Source of the DNA: Ophiura sarsii
Lineage: Eukaryota; Echinodermata; Ophiuroidea; Amphilepidida; Ophiuridae
Direction of reading: 5' to 3'
NCBI GenBank assembly: GCA_035610835.1
Contig: CM069455.1
Coordinates: forward strand, 36,859,278-36,923,277
Length of the DNA: 64,000 nt
Positions 53,717 to 64,000 of the stretch are shown here, piece by piece. Made by a program: the position numbers and the translations under genes. A model generated the notes under the pieces. It was not told where the DNA came from and did not search any database. It saw only the letters and a program-made list of their open reading frames with translations. Numbering within the stretch: the first letter of the stretch is position 1; every line of letters starts with the position of its first letter.

Positions 53717-54089
53717 AAAATATTAATAATAATAAATATTCAAAAAAATAGATAAAAAAAAAAAAAAAAATTAGATAAACACATAAATAAATAAATAAAT
53801 GAATAAACAAATAAATAATTAGATAAATTATTAAATACATTCAAAATAAAAATTCAGAGGTATAGACCTTCCGGAATATATCGCTACTCTGAGTTTCATG
53901 GACAATCCCATACGGTCATTTTGTCCAATCATCAGGCGAACAATATATGTTTTTCGGATCGCTGGCAATTTGACCAATCGAAAATGAGAATACATATTCA
54001 ATGGTGTGTTTTTTTACCAGCGGTCAGGGCAACATCATAATCCAAAAGAGGTCAATATACACATTATCAACAGATAATCAAAAAATGCT
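53491..54089. other. Spacer with an AAAT microsatellite
   Basis: 53685-53830 is an interrupted AAAT/AAATA repeat with a run of A around 53756-53770. The rest shows no features. Confidence 0.6.
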
Positions 54090-54173
54090 CAACTGATAAA
54101 TCAGGAGCGCAATAATTATTGACAACCGTTTCTGGTTAGACTAATAATTATTTCGCTCCTGATTCATCAGTTG
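54090..54173. repeat. 31-bp inverted repeat
   Basis: CAACTGATAAATCAGGAGCG followed by CAATAATTATT (54090-54120) faces AATAATTATTTCGCTCCTGA TTCATCAGTTG (54143-54173, spaced here), with two mismatches and a 22-base loop. Confidence 0.85.
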
Positions 54174-54450
54174 ACAACTTTTAAATGGCCAGCTGGGTAA
54201 CTGACGACAAGTGAAACCATTTAACGTCTTTATATTTCTCTGATATATGGTAAGCATTTGGCGCATGCGTCATTATTGTTTAAGTGGGGCGATGTTAATT
54301 TATATGGATATAACCGCGCTAATTACTATTTTGATCTTATTTTTCATTTTTGCTCTCAAAATGACAACGCTTAGTAATTTACGCTGCAGTTAGGGTCTAA
54401 GTACAAGCTAGTAAGGTACGCCAATCTGTGCACTCGGCCGATTGTGTAAT
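54174..54450. repeat. Dispersed repeat, inverse copy of 47500-48740
   Basis: ATATATGGTAAGCATTTGGC, TTAATTTATATGGATAT, TCTCAAAATGACA, AGTAATTTACGCTGCAGTT and GTGCACTCGGCCGATT match the reverse of 48530-48700 and 47495-47515. A weaker same-orientation copy is at 51240-51345 (GTGCACTGGGCCGATTG), so the Penelope-like remnant lies between two copies in direct orientation. Confidence 0.6.
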
Positions 54451-54768
54451 TGATAACATTGCTAAAATACACGTAGTAACTATGATTTTGTAAATATATG
54501 TAATGTGGTTGATGAATCAAATTAAACTTGTTTGCATAATTTAACCGGACTTTTATTATTATTATCATTATTTTCGGCGTAGCTTTAAAACATCTGTGAC
54601 ATAGGCCTGATATATAACATTCCAGATGCCTGTAAAGTTTGAGCCCAAGTTTGACAATTTTAACTGGCCATGACGCTAGTATTTACGTGTGAACAACACC
54701 TTGGACCAACTGTCTAGACGACCCAAAAGTCAGTCAACACTCCAGCGATGTGCCTTGCTACATATGTC

Positions 54769-55225
54769 GAACTTTAGCCCAATTTGGGCTAATTTTTAAT
54801 CTAAAATCTGCTCTATATCGTATTAAACTTTTCTCGAAATTTGAACTTTCGATTTGACAAAATCTGAAATAGCACTTATTTGTTAAGCAAATTGAATTTC
54901 AAACATTTAATTTTTTGAAAAGTCTCGTGTTGGGCTCTAAGTTTCATCCAAAAATTACATCCATCCAACACCATGATTGACCGCATGCTGGGGGACCTTG
55001 AGTGTGGCAGCTGTGGAACTAGTAGCAATCACGCAGCCCCATGACTCACACGTGGTGACTTTCAGCCAGATTTGGGCTAGTTTTAAAACTAAAATCTGCT
55101 CTTCGGATAATATATTGTGATTTTTTTTCTCTCGAAATTTGAACTTTTGTTTTTACAAAATATGATAAAGCACTAGTTTCTTTGATAAATTGAAGTTAAA
55201 AGTTGGAATTTCTTAACACAATAGG
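54769..55225. repeat. Direct repeat of about 170 bp, two copies
   Basis: TTTAGCCCAATTTGGGCTAA, CTAAAATCTGCTCT, TCTCGAAATTTGAACTTT, ACAAAAT.TGA and AAGCAAATTGAA occur in order at 54769-54900 and at 55056-55200. They are separated by unique sequence; gene content none. Confidence 0.75.
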
Positions 55226-56462
55226 GATTCTGGTTACACTCAGACTAAAGAGCCTTGAGCCATGCTTAGGACAGCGGTGGAAATGGTAGCAAGCACACTA
55301 GCAAGACAAAGCTGGTGTGAAATAAATCAGATAACTGGTGTAGGAGGGAATGAATTATTACCCTAGATAAAACATCAAAACTGTGGTCAAGAAAGTTGGA
55401 AAACATACAGGGAACGGAACCGTAATAGATTTAATCAGGTACCATGGGTACAGGGATGTGGTTATATTAAACATTTAATAAAAGTATAACTCTAGCATGT
55501 TAAGAACCCCATAAAACTTGATCGAAACTTGTTATTGTATAGCTGCTAACATGACAACTCCAAATCAGAAACACATTATATTTTCCGTTTTGGCCTATGA
55601 TCAACATGGGCAATCAGTAGAAGTTATATTATGCCTCTTGGATTGGCGGCCATAATGTCGGGAATGCTCAACTGTTAAGATATGCAGAAAGAAAATACAA
55701 CTGTATTTACCGAGTACGAAATGGCCGGGTACGAATCACCTTTTTGTATGTTATATCCGAATGCACCTGGGTTCGAAAGTGCTAACTTATACTTGTCTGC
55801 ATTTTATATTTGAGTGCTCTTTAGTGACCATGTATTCGATTATATGGTATTTAGTGGCACCATAACTTTGCTTCAGATAACAAATCACCATGACGATTTT
55901 TAAGGTTATTCATGGTAAACAAATTTGATGCAAGCTATCTGCAGTTACTAATATGGATTGTTAATTGTTAATTTTGATTTGATTATACATTGAAATGAAA
56001 CCCACTATAAAATTCATGAATTTTAGATGAAACATTGCAAATTAAGTTATATGATTTCAGATAGTAGTTATTACATGTGTAAGCATTATACGTATGTGAA
56101 AACCCCAACTTCTAAAATAAATTGAAGGCTCCCTCCCCGGAGGATACCCCTTTAAACTGTACTGACATTTTTGTTTTGATCACCGGATACTCTTAATTTA
56201 TCCCGAGGGACTAGTCAGATATACATTTGTAATTATCTATGTGAACGAAAACGCGGATTAAGGAAGCTTGTTTCAGAGAATAAGTCTGTCTATTTCAAAC
56301 TGAATTCGTTATAAGTGTTGCTTGGACCAATAATCACTCGTCATCATGGTAAGAATAGCCAAAAAATGGTTAAACCTAAAGACAAACTAACAAATTAACT
56401 AACAAAACTGAATCACACAATATACTTCATACGGGTTTTTTTCTCTAAACTCAGTCTGTCTG
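55226..56462. other. Unassigned region
   Basis: I see no coding region, terminal repeats or RNA gene in this stretch. Its base composition is like the surroundings. Confidence 0.4.
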
Positions 56463-56840
56463 AACAAAAGAAAGTCATACACTTTGTTTATGTCCTATAG
56501 ATTGTCATCAAAGTATGTTATGTCCCAACAGGCAATATAGACATTGAGATGAATCTTTCAGGAACAATTTGGTACCAAACCTGCCACAAACAACAAAGAT
56601 AAACCATTATTAACACCATTTATTAACAATTCGTGACGTTTCCAAATTCGCATTTTCAAGCACGCAAGCGGGGAGAGAAATGCTGTGTGTGGCACTTAAT
56701 GGCCAGGAATGAGAGGGATATTGATCACACAGTGATTGTGCATAAAAGATCCATCCAAATGTCTATTTAGCCTGCTTGGTCAAAAACTAATCGGAAGTTA
56801 CTTTATGGGACATAAACAAAGTGTATGACTTTCTTTTGTT
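56463..56840. mobile_element. MITE-like element with perfect 33-bp inverted ends
   Basis: AACAAAAGAAAGTCATACAC (56463, arm to 56495) and its exact inverse (56808-56840) enclose about 310 bp of non-coding sequence. No target duplication was clear, so the true termini may lie slightly outside or inside. Confidence 0.75.
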
Positions 56841-56964
56841 GAGCACTTTATATCCATTTGCCATGAGTATGATTCGTCGAGCAATCTTTGAGAATCCGCT
56901 GAGAATCCGCGTAAACAGGAGTTTTTGAGTGTGGATTCACACACAGATGACTAAAACCTTATGA

Positions 56965-56967
<3 letters not shown>

Positions 56968-56995
<28 letters not shown>
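56968..56995. repeat. C28 homopolymer
   Basis: An uninterrupted run of 28 C followed by an ACACACC stretch. Length is likely to be imprecise in any assembly. Confidence 0.9.
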
Positions 56996-57609
56996 ACACA
57001 CCACACACCGGGAATATTATCGACAATTATGATTACACTTGTTAATACCATTAGTGACATAAAAAGCACTAAGCATGGTGCACTTTTTTCAATTATATTC
57101 AGTTAACAATGAAACAAATTAAATGATATATCGGTATGCCGCAATATAGCTCCTCATTTGTGATTAAATTATTCAGTACCAATTCGTAATTCGACACTCA
57201 TTGAAATCGAGGTACGGTTTGAAAGTATGCAGTTTGATGTATCATATTATATTATATGCAATTATCTAATTTTTGAATTATAGTCAGAGCTGTATCGCAA
57301 ATTTGCGCTTTTCCAGGTTTCGAGATATCGGGCTTTAAAAATCAAATAATGTAGAGGGCGCTTTACATTAGTAAACAATCATCCTTTTTTAACATTCATG
57401 TCTCCAATGCATTTAAAAAAATTAATTTCAATTGTCATTATTTTCAATTCAAAGGAAGTATTTTCTTTCTTTAGCTGATCCTTGTTTGAAATTCAAACAA
57501 AATGAAAATGATTTATTTCTGCATGACTAGCCCATAATGTCCACCATTCACGTCAATAATTCCTTGTATCGTTAAAAACGAGTCACATTTTAGAAAACAT
57601 ATGTAGAGC

Positions 57610-57898
57610 ACGTGTGGTCCAGTGGAATAGTTGCCGGTCTCCTAATCAGAAGGTTGTGAGTTCTAGCCCGCTGGTGCCAATGTGTTCGCGTTCTTGGGCA
57701 AGGCACATTGCCTATTAGGGGGTTACTATATAGGGGTTATGTATGTTTGTTCATGTTGGTTTATGTCGCAACTTGGAGCTGATTTAGCTGCTGCCTGGAC
57801 GTTGCATTGTTTAATAATGTATTTTATTTGTAAAGTTGTTACAATTCAGCCAGTTGGCTGCCATGACAATAACACTTAGACCTTTATTATTATTAACA
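57610..57898 (+). repeat. tRNA-derived SINE
   Basis: Head GTGTGGTCCAGTGGAATAGT (A box) and GGTTGTGAGTTCTAGCCCGC (B box) at 57612-57672, then TTCTTGGGCAAGGCACATTG, the body motif also present in the SINE at 43240. The end is a TTATTATTATT tract at 57883-57893. Apparent open frames in the body are incidental. Confidence 0.75.
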
Positions 57899-59500
57899 TC
57901 AGTTTGGGGAATTGTGCCTATTTTTGGAAAAGTGAACATGCTATCGAAAAGGGGAAAATATGTATGGGTAGCCAAGTGTTTTTGCTTTCATAAGTGTTCA
58001 ATCACTCAAAATTACCAATTGTGTGTAGAGGTATGCAAACACACGTGATCTAATTTTAGTGGGGGGGGGGGGGGGGGTGGCTTACTTTTTTTATACCATT
58101 TACAAGATGTTTGACCGTAATTGAGGTATTTTTCCAACCTTCATCTCCGAGGAGTGACTGGTTTTATAAAATATGGCCTTAGTTATTTATTACATGTCAA
58201 TTCCTCATTGCAGCCTCCACTTAAACTAGGCCCGGGTTCAAGGGTATTCAATTTCACGCATTATGCACAATAACGGAATGATTGATAGTCTTAATGGCAT
58301 CAAACGAGGTATTTGATTCAATGCAATCGATCGACACGGCAAGAATTTAAGCCTTTTATTTGTATAGATCTGGGTTGAGTTCAGCGTATTTTCAAAGTAA
58401 TAGGTAATTGTCGACATTTCAGATTATCGTGACGTCAAAGTATACTAAATTATTTACCCAGCATGGTGGAAAAATACAGTCGAATCGAGCCAATATACAT
58501 TATTATTAGGATTATTATTATTCATATGAGGCTCACGAGAGTTGGAATAAAAGTATGCTTAATTTAAATTGAGTTATTACTATTAGTTGGTCTAGGATTG
58601 CAATACCCACCCATAGCAGCACATAAACTATTCAGTTTCAAGCCCCAAACAGGAAGCTATACCGCCTACGTGTGCTGACATTTGACCTGATGAAGTAATA
58701 GATGCTTAACTTGTTCGTTAAGTTGTGGCAACTTATTCGTTATATTGCTTGTAGTATACATCTGAACAATGTGAGACAATTCTCATTAAAATCGGAGCAT
58801 TTTGAGAATTTGACCCATGTACAAAGAATTTTGGAAGATGTTGACCTTTGACCTATTTTGCCCTACACCACGAAAACTAAACATAGTATAGAAATACAAC
58901 TGTTGACTGCTTTTATTCATTATGATCTCAGGAACAGTAACTGTTTGGTCTGCATTACACCACAACCACAATGAGAGTATTTGTGCAATATGACCAGTGT
59001 AGTATTTTCAGCGGGGTCTGGTGACTAGACCCTGCTGAGGGGGGTCATTCGGAGCTCAAATAAATCCCCTTCCGTACTGTATGGGTTGAAATCATGTGTG
59101 GCCAGGCTACCAGATTATGAGCTATATGTAAACATAGAATTATAACGTTTTCAGTAGAGATTGCACAATTGGGAGATTTGGAGAAAAGCTTGAAAAAGGA
59201 TTTTGAACACATCAGTTCCTGAGGAAATGAATTTTGTACAAGAATATGAACAAATAAAAATTGGAATAAATTGTGAGTAACTTTATCATCACTTTATGAA
59301 AGGTTTAATCATCAGAAGTAAACCGAAGTAGGCAGAAGAATGTGAAAAATACCCGGCGAAACATACAACATGAATATCCTTCTGAACAATATGTAGTTCT
59401 CAATAGACTTACAATTAATGTGTCGGTATTTTTTTATTTTGCAGAACTAGATGCTAACAGTTACGCATATTGTGAACATTATACATGTTAAGCCTACATA
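57899..59500. other. Unassigned region with a G17 run
   Basis: No gene recognised. A run of 17 G lies at 58061-58077. TTATTATTAGG/CCTAATAATAAT-like low complexity occurs near 58500. CATTTTGAGAATTTGACCCA at 58799 is not repeated elsewhere to my reading. Confidence 0.4.
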
Positions 59501-60924
59501 CACTGCAAAAAGGTTGCTTAAATATTTACTCAACATTTTACACAACGTTGTTGAAGTATGCAACCGCTCAACAGTTGCGTAAAATTTACCCAACATGCAA
59601 CATGTTTTCACCAACAGTTGAACAATTCCAGTTACTCAGCAGTTGCACAATTTTAATTACACAACAGTTGGGTATTATTAATTAACCATTTGTTGGGCAT
59701 TTTGTTACTGTTACTTAATTTGTGAATTGTTTTCATTATATATTGAGCATTTTTGTATAGCAACTGTTGCTTAATTTATCAAATGTAGCCATATGTTGGG
59801 TATATTATTTGTGACAACTTTTATTATATATTGAGCATTTTTGTATAGCAACACGGGGTAGACAAATAATGTGAATTCTGGGCGATGCAGCAGAGCTACA
59901 TACATCACTTCCTCCCGGTAGTGAACCGGTAACTTGTAATGGGAATTCTAGGCGATGCAGCAGAGCTACATACACTATTCCCTTTCGGTAGTGAATCTGT
60001 AATTTATTTTAACATGTTATTTAGCTAGGCCTATATACATGATATCTGACATCTCTTATCATTGGTGTTATTTACTGTGAACGTTTGCCAAACGTAGTCT
60101 TGCTATCTGGGTATGAAGGTATGAATAGTCCATATTATATAATACATAAACATATTTATGTGATTCTTTTGGTGGAAAATAGATCACATGACATGAACTA
60201 TTCAGTATATGTCCATGTCGTGTATTTTTTGGCTATAAAAATCGACTATTCAATATTCATCGCCAGTGACGTCGCAATAACACCGTTGAAATGATATTCA
60301 TTAACAAATACATGTCAAACAAGGATGGGAATTTTAAACTATTTTGTCAGTGTTAGCGATTTATTCCGTTTTGGATGCCAAGACAGAATAAATCTAATTG
60401 TGGTCCTGCGCTGCAAAAGGTTGCTTAAATATTTACTCAACATTTTACACAACGTAATTGCTCAAGTATGCAACCGCTCAACTGTTAAGTAAAATTTGCC
60501 CAAGACCGTTAGATAACATGTTTTCACCAACAGTTCAACAATTCTAGTTACTCAAAAGATAGGCAAATATATTCACTCAACAGTTGTTCAAGTATGCAAC
60601 AGCTCACGAAATTGGCTTTTTTGGACAACAGTTGCCTAAAATTCACATGTGCGTAACTTGCATCAACTGTTGCGTGATTGTCCTCAATGCTCATGCAACA
60701 GTTGCCAAAGTGGAATATTTTACGCAACATATTTTAGCAACAGAAACAATTTCCACCAACATTTTAAGGACATTGTTTTCGACGAATTGCTCAACGCTGG
60801 GGATTTTTTACTTTTATACAACGCCTAAATTTCTACATATATTGAATGAATTTTAATCAACACGTCAACCAACGGATGATAAAAGTACTGTTAGCAACGT
60901 ATTTTAAGCAACCTTTTTGCAGTG
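59501..60924. mobile_element. 1.4-kb DNA element with CACTGCAAAAAGGTTGC ends
   Basis: CACTGCAAAAAGGTTGCTTA (59501) and its inverse, ending at 60924, match over 22 bp and are flanked by TA. AACAGTTG and CAACTGTT occur many times inside, in both orientations. A second left-end copy, CTGCAAAAGGTTGCTTAAAT, starts at 60411 and continues parallel to 59505 onward, so a second element or partial duplication lies within. No transposase. Confidence 0.75.
59735..60010. repeat. Short tandem duplications inside the 59.5-kb element
   Basis: GAATTCTGGGCGATGCAGCA at 59873 is repeated as GAATTCTAGGCGATGCAGCA at 59943, giving a 70-bp unit in two copies that includes GAGCTACATACA and CGGTAGTGAA. TATATTGAGCATTTTTGTAT is also duplicated (59740 and 59827). 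Confidence 0.8.
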
Positions 60925-61125
60925 TACCAAAGTAGAAGACATTGCTATGTGTTGATATGCCCCTAACCCCCCCCCCCCCACCCTGATCACAGGTCTGTCC
61001 CCATGCCACTGTAATGATAATGGATGGCAGCATTAACAATGCTAAATGTATAGGGGAGGATGGGGCAACTGGTCATGCTATGATAATATCCCCATAATCT
61101 GTTTACATATAGCATATAATTAATA

Positions 61126-61471
61126 GGAAAAAGTGTACTTTAGGTCCCAGATTCTGGTATACCAGTATCGGTCAATACTGGAACATAAAATTTGCCAGTA
61201 TAGTTCGATACCGGTACGATTTTAATGTTCCAGTATCGGTCGATACTGGAACACCAAATTGTGTTCCAGTATCGAGTGATAATGGAACGTTTTATGTTCC
61301 AGTATCGTTCGATTCTGGTACACAGGTTATAGTAGTAATTTGTCCCAGTATTGAACGATACTGGTACATAATTTTATACCAGTATCGCCCGATACTGGTA
61401 CATTTTATATGTACCAGTATCGAACGATACTAGTACAGTCCAGAATCTGGGACCTAAAGTACACTTTTTCC
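61126..61471. mobile_element. 346-bp element made of eight palindromes
   Basis: Ends GGAAAAAGTGTACTTTAGGT (61126, arm to 61157) and its exact inverse (61440-61471) are 32-bp perfect inverted repeats flanked by a perfect 8-bp duplication AATTAATA (61118-61125, 61472-61479). The interior is eight successive palindromes of the form CCAGTATCG-NN-CGATACTGG, extended by GTT/AAC or GTA/TAC. CCAGT starts at 61162, 61195, 61230, 61266, 61299, 61345, 61379 and 61414, a spacing of about 34 bp with one gap of 46. No coding capacity. The 8-bp duplication fits hAT, P or Merlin types; the ends (GGAAAA) do not fit typical CAG hAT ends. Confidence 0.9.
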
Positions 61472-61479
61472 AATTAATA

Positions 61480-61936
61480 TTAAAAAAATATTTCAAGAAA
61501 ATGTCAATTACCACTTACCCCATCAGTAAGCCAACTGGTTCAATATGTTCCAATGGTTACAATACGCAAACATCAGTGAATGACAACCCAGAAATACGCA
61601 CTTTTATTTTTTACAAACATATTTACATAATATGTAATGTGTAAAAACGATACATGTCTCACCAAACCCATGTTTTAGACAATTTTCGTGGTTAATGCGT
61701 AAATAGCAGTAACACTAAGCTTGGATAAGGCAAGCGAATTTTACGACTACTCCTTTTTTAGATAAAACGTAATAAATCTAGTGAAATGATAACATAGTTG
61801 CGGTGTTCAGATAACTCATACAGTTGTCTACAACACTCTCTTTACTATATAATAATGTTTTATATCATATATATAATATAATATAAAGCAGTTTACCAAC
61901 CCACGGTGTTTACAATAGACAATATAATAACTAATA
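61480..61936. other. AT-rich spacer
   Basis: I see nothing that can be named here beyond TATATAATATAATATAA low complexity near 61865. Confidence 0.5.
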
Positions 61937-62756
61937 GTAGAGTCATTATCTTGGATTCCGTGACCATTTTCTTCCTACCTTAGTTTCTTACTGAATTTGT
62001 CAACTAGAACCATTTTAAAAGAAAATGAGCTCCCATGCATTTCTCAAAAGTGACGGGAACGTTCTTTTATAGCGCCAACCCCAAAATGGCCGCCATACAG
62101 GAGCCCAAAAATTCAATGTTTAGTTAACGAGTTATCGGGTAAAACGTAAAAAGGTCGTTGACCTTTACATATGGGTCAAAATTTAAACTTGCTCCGATTT
62201 TGAAAAACAATATCTCATATTGTTCGTATGATCACAGGGATTCCAGAAATATTTTTTTTTTTTACCACCGGGAATATTTTGTGTAGGTCAAAAAGTCAAG
62301 GTATACTGACCTATATAGAATCTGACCTTTTGACCCCTTTATACGGTACATCAGATACCCTAGGTGGAAACAACTATCATTTCTGGAATCCTTGCAATCA
62401 GACGAACAATTTGAGATATCATTTTTCAAAATCGGAGCAAGTTTAAATTTTGACCCCATATGTAAAGGTCAACGACCTTTTTACGTTTTACCCGATAACT
62501 CGTTAACCAAAGATCGGAAGTATAGCAAACTATACTTTTTCGGAATCCTTGTGCTCAGCCGAACAATTTGGTGTGCTTTTTAGCTTAATTAAAGCCATTT
62601 GAATTTTTGGGCCCCTGTATGGCGGCCATTTTGAATTTGCGCTATAAAAGAACGTTCCCGTCACTTTTGAGAAATGCACGGGAGCTCATTTTCTTTTAAA
62701 ATGGTTCTAGTTGACAAATTCACTAAGAAACTAAGGTAGGAAGAAAATGACTCTAC
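61937..62756. mobile_element. 820-bp foldback element, TA-flanked
   Basis: GTAGAGTCATT (61937) and AATGACTCTAC (ending 62756) are flanked by TA. Inverted arms of about 300 bp follow: TTCTTCCTACCTTAGTTTCT, GGGAACGTTCTTTTATAGCG, AATGGCCGCCATACAGG, AACGAGTTATCGGGTAAAAC and GTCGTTGACCTTTACATATG each recur in reverse between 62380 and 62740. The left arm has an extra 18 bases near 61950. Non-coding despite short open frames. Confidence 0.85.
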
Positions 62757-62811
62757 TATAATAATATTAACAATCACCGGCGAATCTCCCAACGAAAAAA
62801 AACAAGGACAT

Positions 62812-62879
62812 TCACCGGCGAGGAATTGAACCCCGGTCTCCTGATTACTAGACAGGCGTCTTAACCACTAGACCACCGA
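62812..62879 (-). tRNA. tRNA-Thr(AGT)-like sequence, probably SINE head or pseudogene
   Basis: The minus strand reads TCGGTGGTCTAGTGGTTAAG (acceptor and A box), CCTGT-CTAGTAA-TCAGG (anticodon arm, anticodon AGT), CGGGG-TTCAATT-CCTCG (T arm, B box) and CCGGTGA (acceptor). The anticodon stem has one mismatch, the acceptor stem one mismatch and two G-T pairs, and the D arm is about 3 bases short (68 bases in total). That, and the CACCGGCGAAT string repeated at 62773 and 63030, suggests a tRNA-derived repeat and not an active gene. Confidence 0.45.
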
Positions 62880-62966
62880 TACTTGCTGATAAACGACAAT
62901 TTGAATCAGTGGTAAGTGTCTAAGCGAAGGGGTTATACAATACACACAGCACCATAACATGACACA

Positions 62967-63010
62967 TTTGGCCAAACACGGTAGGGATTACCCTACCGTG
63001 TTTGGCCAAA
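62967..63010. repeat. Perfect 44-bp palindrome
   Basis: TTTGGCCAAACACGGTAGGG (62967-62986) and its exact inverse (62991-63010) are separated by only 4 bases (ATTA). Each arm contains TTTGGCCAAA, itself a perfect palindrome. Confidence 0.95.
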
Positions 63011-63067
63011 TTAACAACCCTTATTTACAATCACCGGCGAATGTCCCCGTCCCCGCCCTTCCCCCTT

Positions 63068-63104
63068 CCCCCCCCCCCCCCCACCCCCCCCCCCCCCCCC
63101 CCCC
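63068..63104. repeat. C15-A-C21 run
   Basis: Two long C runs separated by one A, preceded by C-rich sequence from 63040. No coding meaning; length uncertain. Confidence 0.9.
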
Positions 63105-64000
63105 TAATGAACAGTGTTACAAAAATACAGCAGGACGAGGGTTAAACTATTCAGAATGTTTGGTTATCTGATACTCCAATATTATCGATGTCTTACGGTT
63201 TCAACTTTAACACGAGACAAATTATTAACACTGAGCACCTTTTCCAATTACCCATCGAACAAAGGAATTATAATCGCGATGCTGCATTATAGCTCATACA
63301 TTATTCAGTGTCATTCATATTTAGTACCGGGACTAATTTTAATCGAATTAAATAAGTTTTCGATGGATTGATGCATTTTGAGGTTGGCATATAATTATTA
63401 TATATTATATACAATTTAGTGCTTTTGTCGACGGAAATGTGATGGATGTTTTCGCCTGTCGAGTATGGCTGCCATTGTATATCAAATGAAAAATGGTCTA
63501 CTCCTATAGTCCCTTTTTCATTCTTTCGTATCTGCTAAATATCCAACAGCAAAACTTAAACAACTGGTCCGGTTAGACGCTGAACACCCTATGTGAATTA
63601 TCAAGAGGAATCTGTCGACCATTGTTGACGATCATCAGTTATTTCCTCTGAGACACGTAGTTTTACCGAATTTAATGAAGATCTTTCATTTTGACCGCAG
63701 TAATCTCAATTATGTTTCAATTTGAATCGTGTAACACCATAGACCTCCATGATGCTTCAATTGTAATCGCTTAACACACTCTAATATGCACATGGTCCCA
63801 AGAAATATGTTGACTGATTTTCATCATCTTTATTCGCTTCATTCTAAGACCAGTAACATTTTACGTGAATATGACCTTTTGACCTCTAGCGATCCCTGTA
63901 TGATGTTTAACCTGTCTTTCAATGCTCGTGTGTACGCCATTGCCTTGAGTAGGCGCCCGCGTTATATGCTGCAATGCAATTAGTAGAATACGCAGCTACA
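63105..64000. other. Unassigned right end
   Basis: No gene, repeat pair or RNA is recognised. Open frames of up to 85 codons have no recognisable features. Confidence 0.4.

Noticed and set aside
57682..58048. Open frames with hydrophobic stretches
   Set aside because: The first lies within the SINE body and tail; the second overlaps its end. No independent evidence of coding.
61162..61436. CRISPR-like array (repeats about 34 bp apart)
   Set aside because: Repeats are palindromes with very short, AT-rich gaps and variable sequence, in animal DNA, bounded by transposon-like inverted ends. There are no unique spacers of uniform length and no cas genes.

Overview
This is an intron-bearing animal nuclear sequence, AT-rich, gene-poor and dominated by repeats. 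The repeat mix (CR1/L2-type LINE ends, a Penelope-like element with a GIY-YIG domain, hAT and TTAA/TA-flanked MITEs, tRNA-derived SINEs) and the frequent palindrome TAGGCCTA suggest a marine invertebrate. An echinoderm or other ambulacrarian is my best guess, from impression and not from a search. No bacterial, viral or CRISPR features were seen.

Layout. 1-8905 is a satellite array: a 103-bp dimer (54 + 49 bp) with nested higher-order copies, ending in an older, diverged edge. 8906-11280 holds a LINE 3' end and a CACTA-type transposase exon remnant. 11285-21225 is a segmental duplication (copies at 11285-14650 and 15570-21225, plus a partial copy at 15155-15560). Its second copy has been inflated by a LINE, a TTAA MITE and a three-level nest of DNA transposons. 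21226-29700 is intergenic, with a decayed C2H2 zinc-finger array (25266-26395) and several MITEs.

29712-32912 (minus strand) is the one convincing complete protein gene. It is a two-exon F-box/leucine-rich-repeat gene of 421 codons whose 1.9-kb intron carries a hAT element with a perfect 8-bp target duplication. 33000-37900 is repeats and unassigned sequence. 37900-46000 is a retrotransposon graveyard: a minus-strand LINE split by a chimeric 2.17-kb LINE insertion with a 16-bp target duplication, a SINE split by a second copy of the same hAT family, and more LINE ends. 46406-46487 is a candidate signal-peptide first exon of a plus-strand gene whose other exons I could not find. 46500-64000 is MITEs, a Penelope-like element split by a MITE, tandem repeats, a SINE, a tRNA-Thr-like sequence, and a striking small element made of eight consecutive palindromes (61126-61471).

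Apart from the F-box gene and perhaps the signal-peptide exon, I see no genes acting together. Most of the window records successive transposon insertions, and their relative order can often be read from target-site duplications and from uninterrupted sister copies. I found no clear evidence of a new biological system. The best candidates for something undescribed are the palindrome array at 61.1-61.5 kb, the seven-copy GTCACGCTGTTACC motif inside the nested transposon at 19-21 kb, and the zinc-finger array in which every finger has a basic residue at the conserved leucine position.
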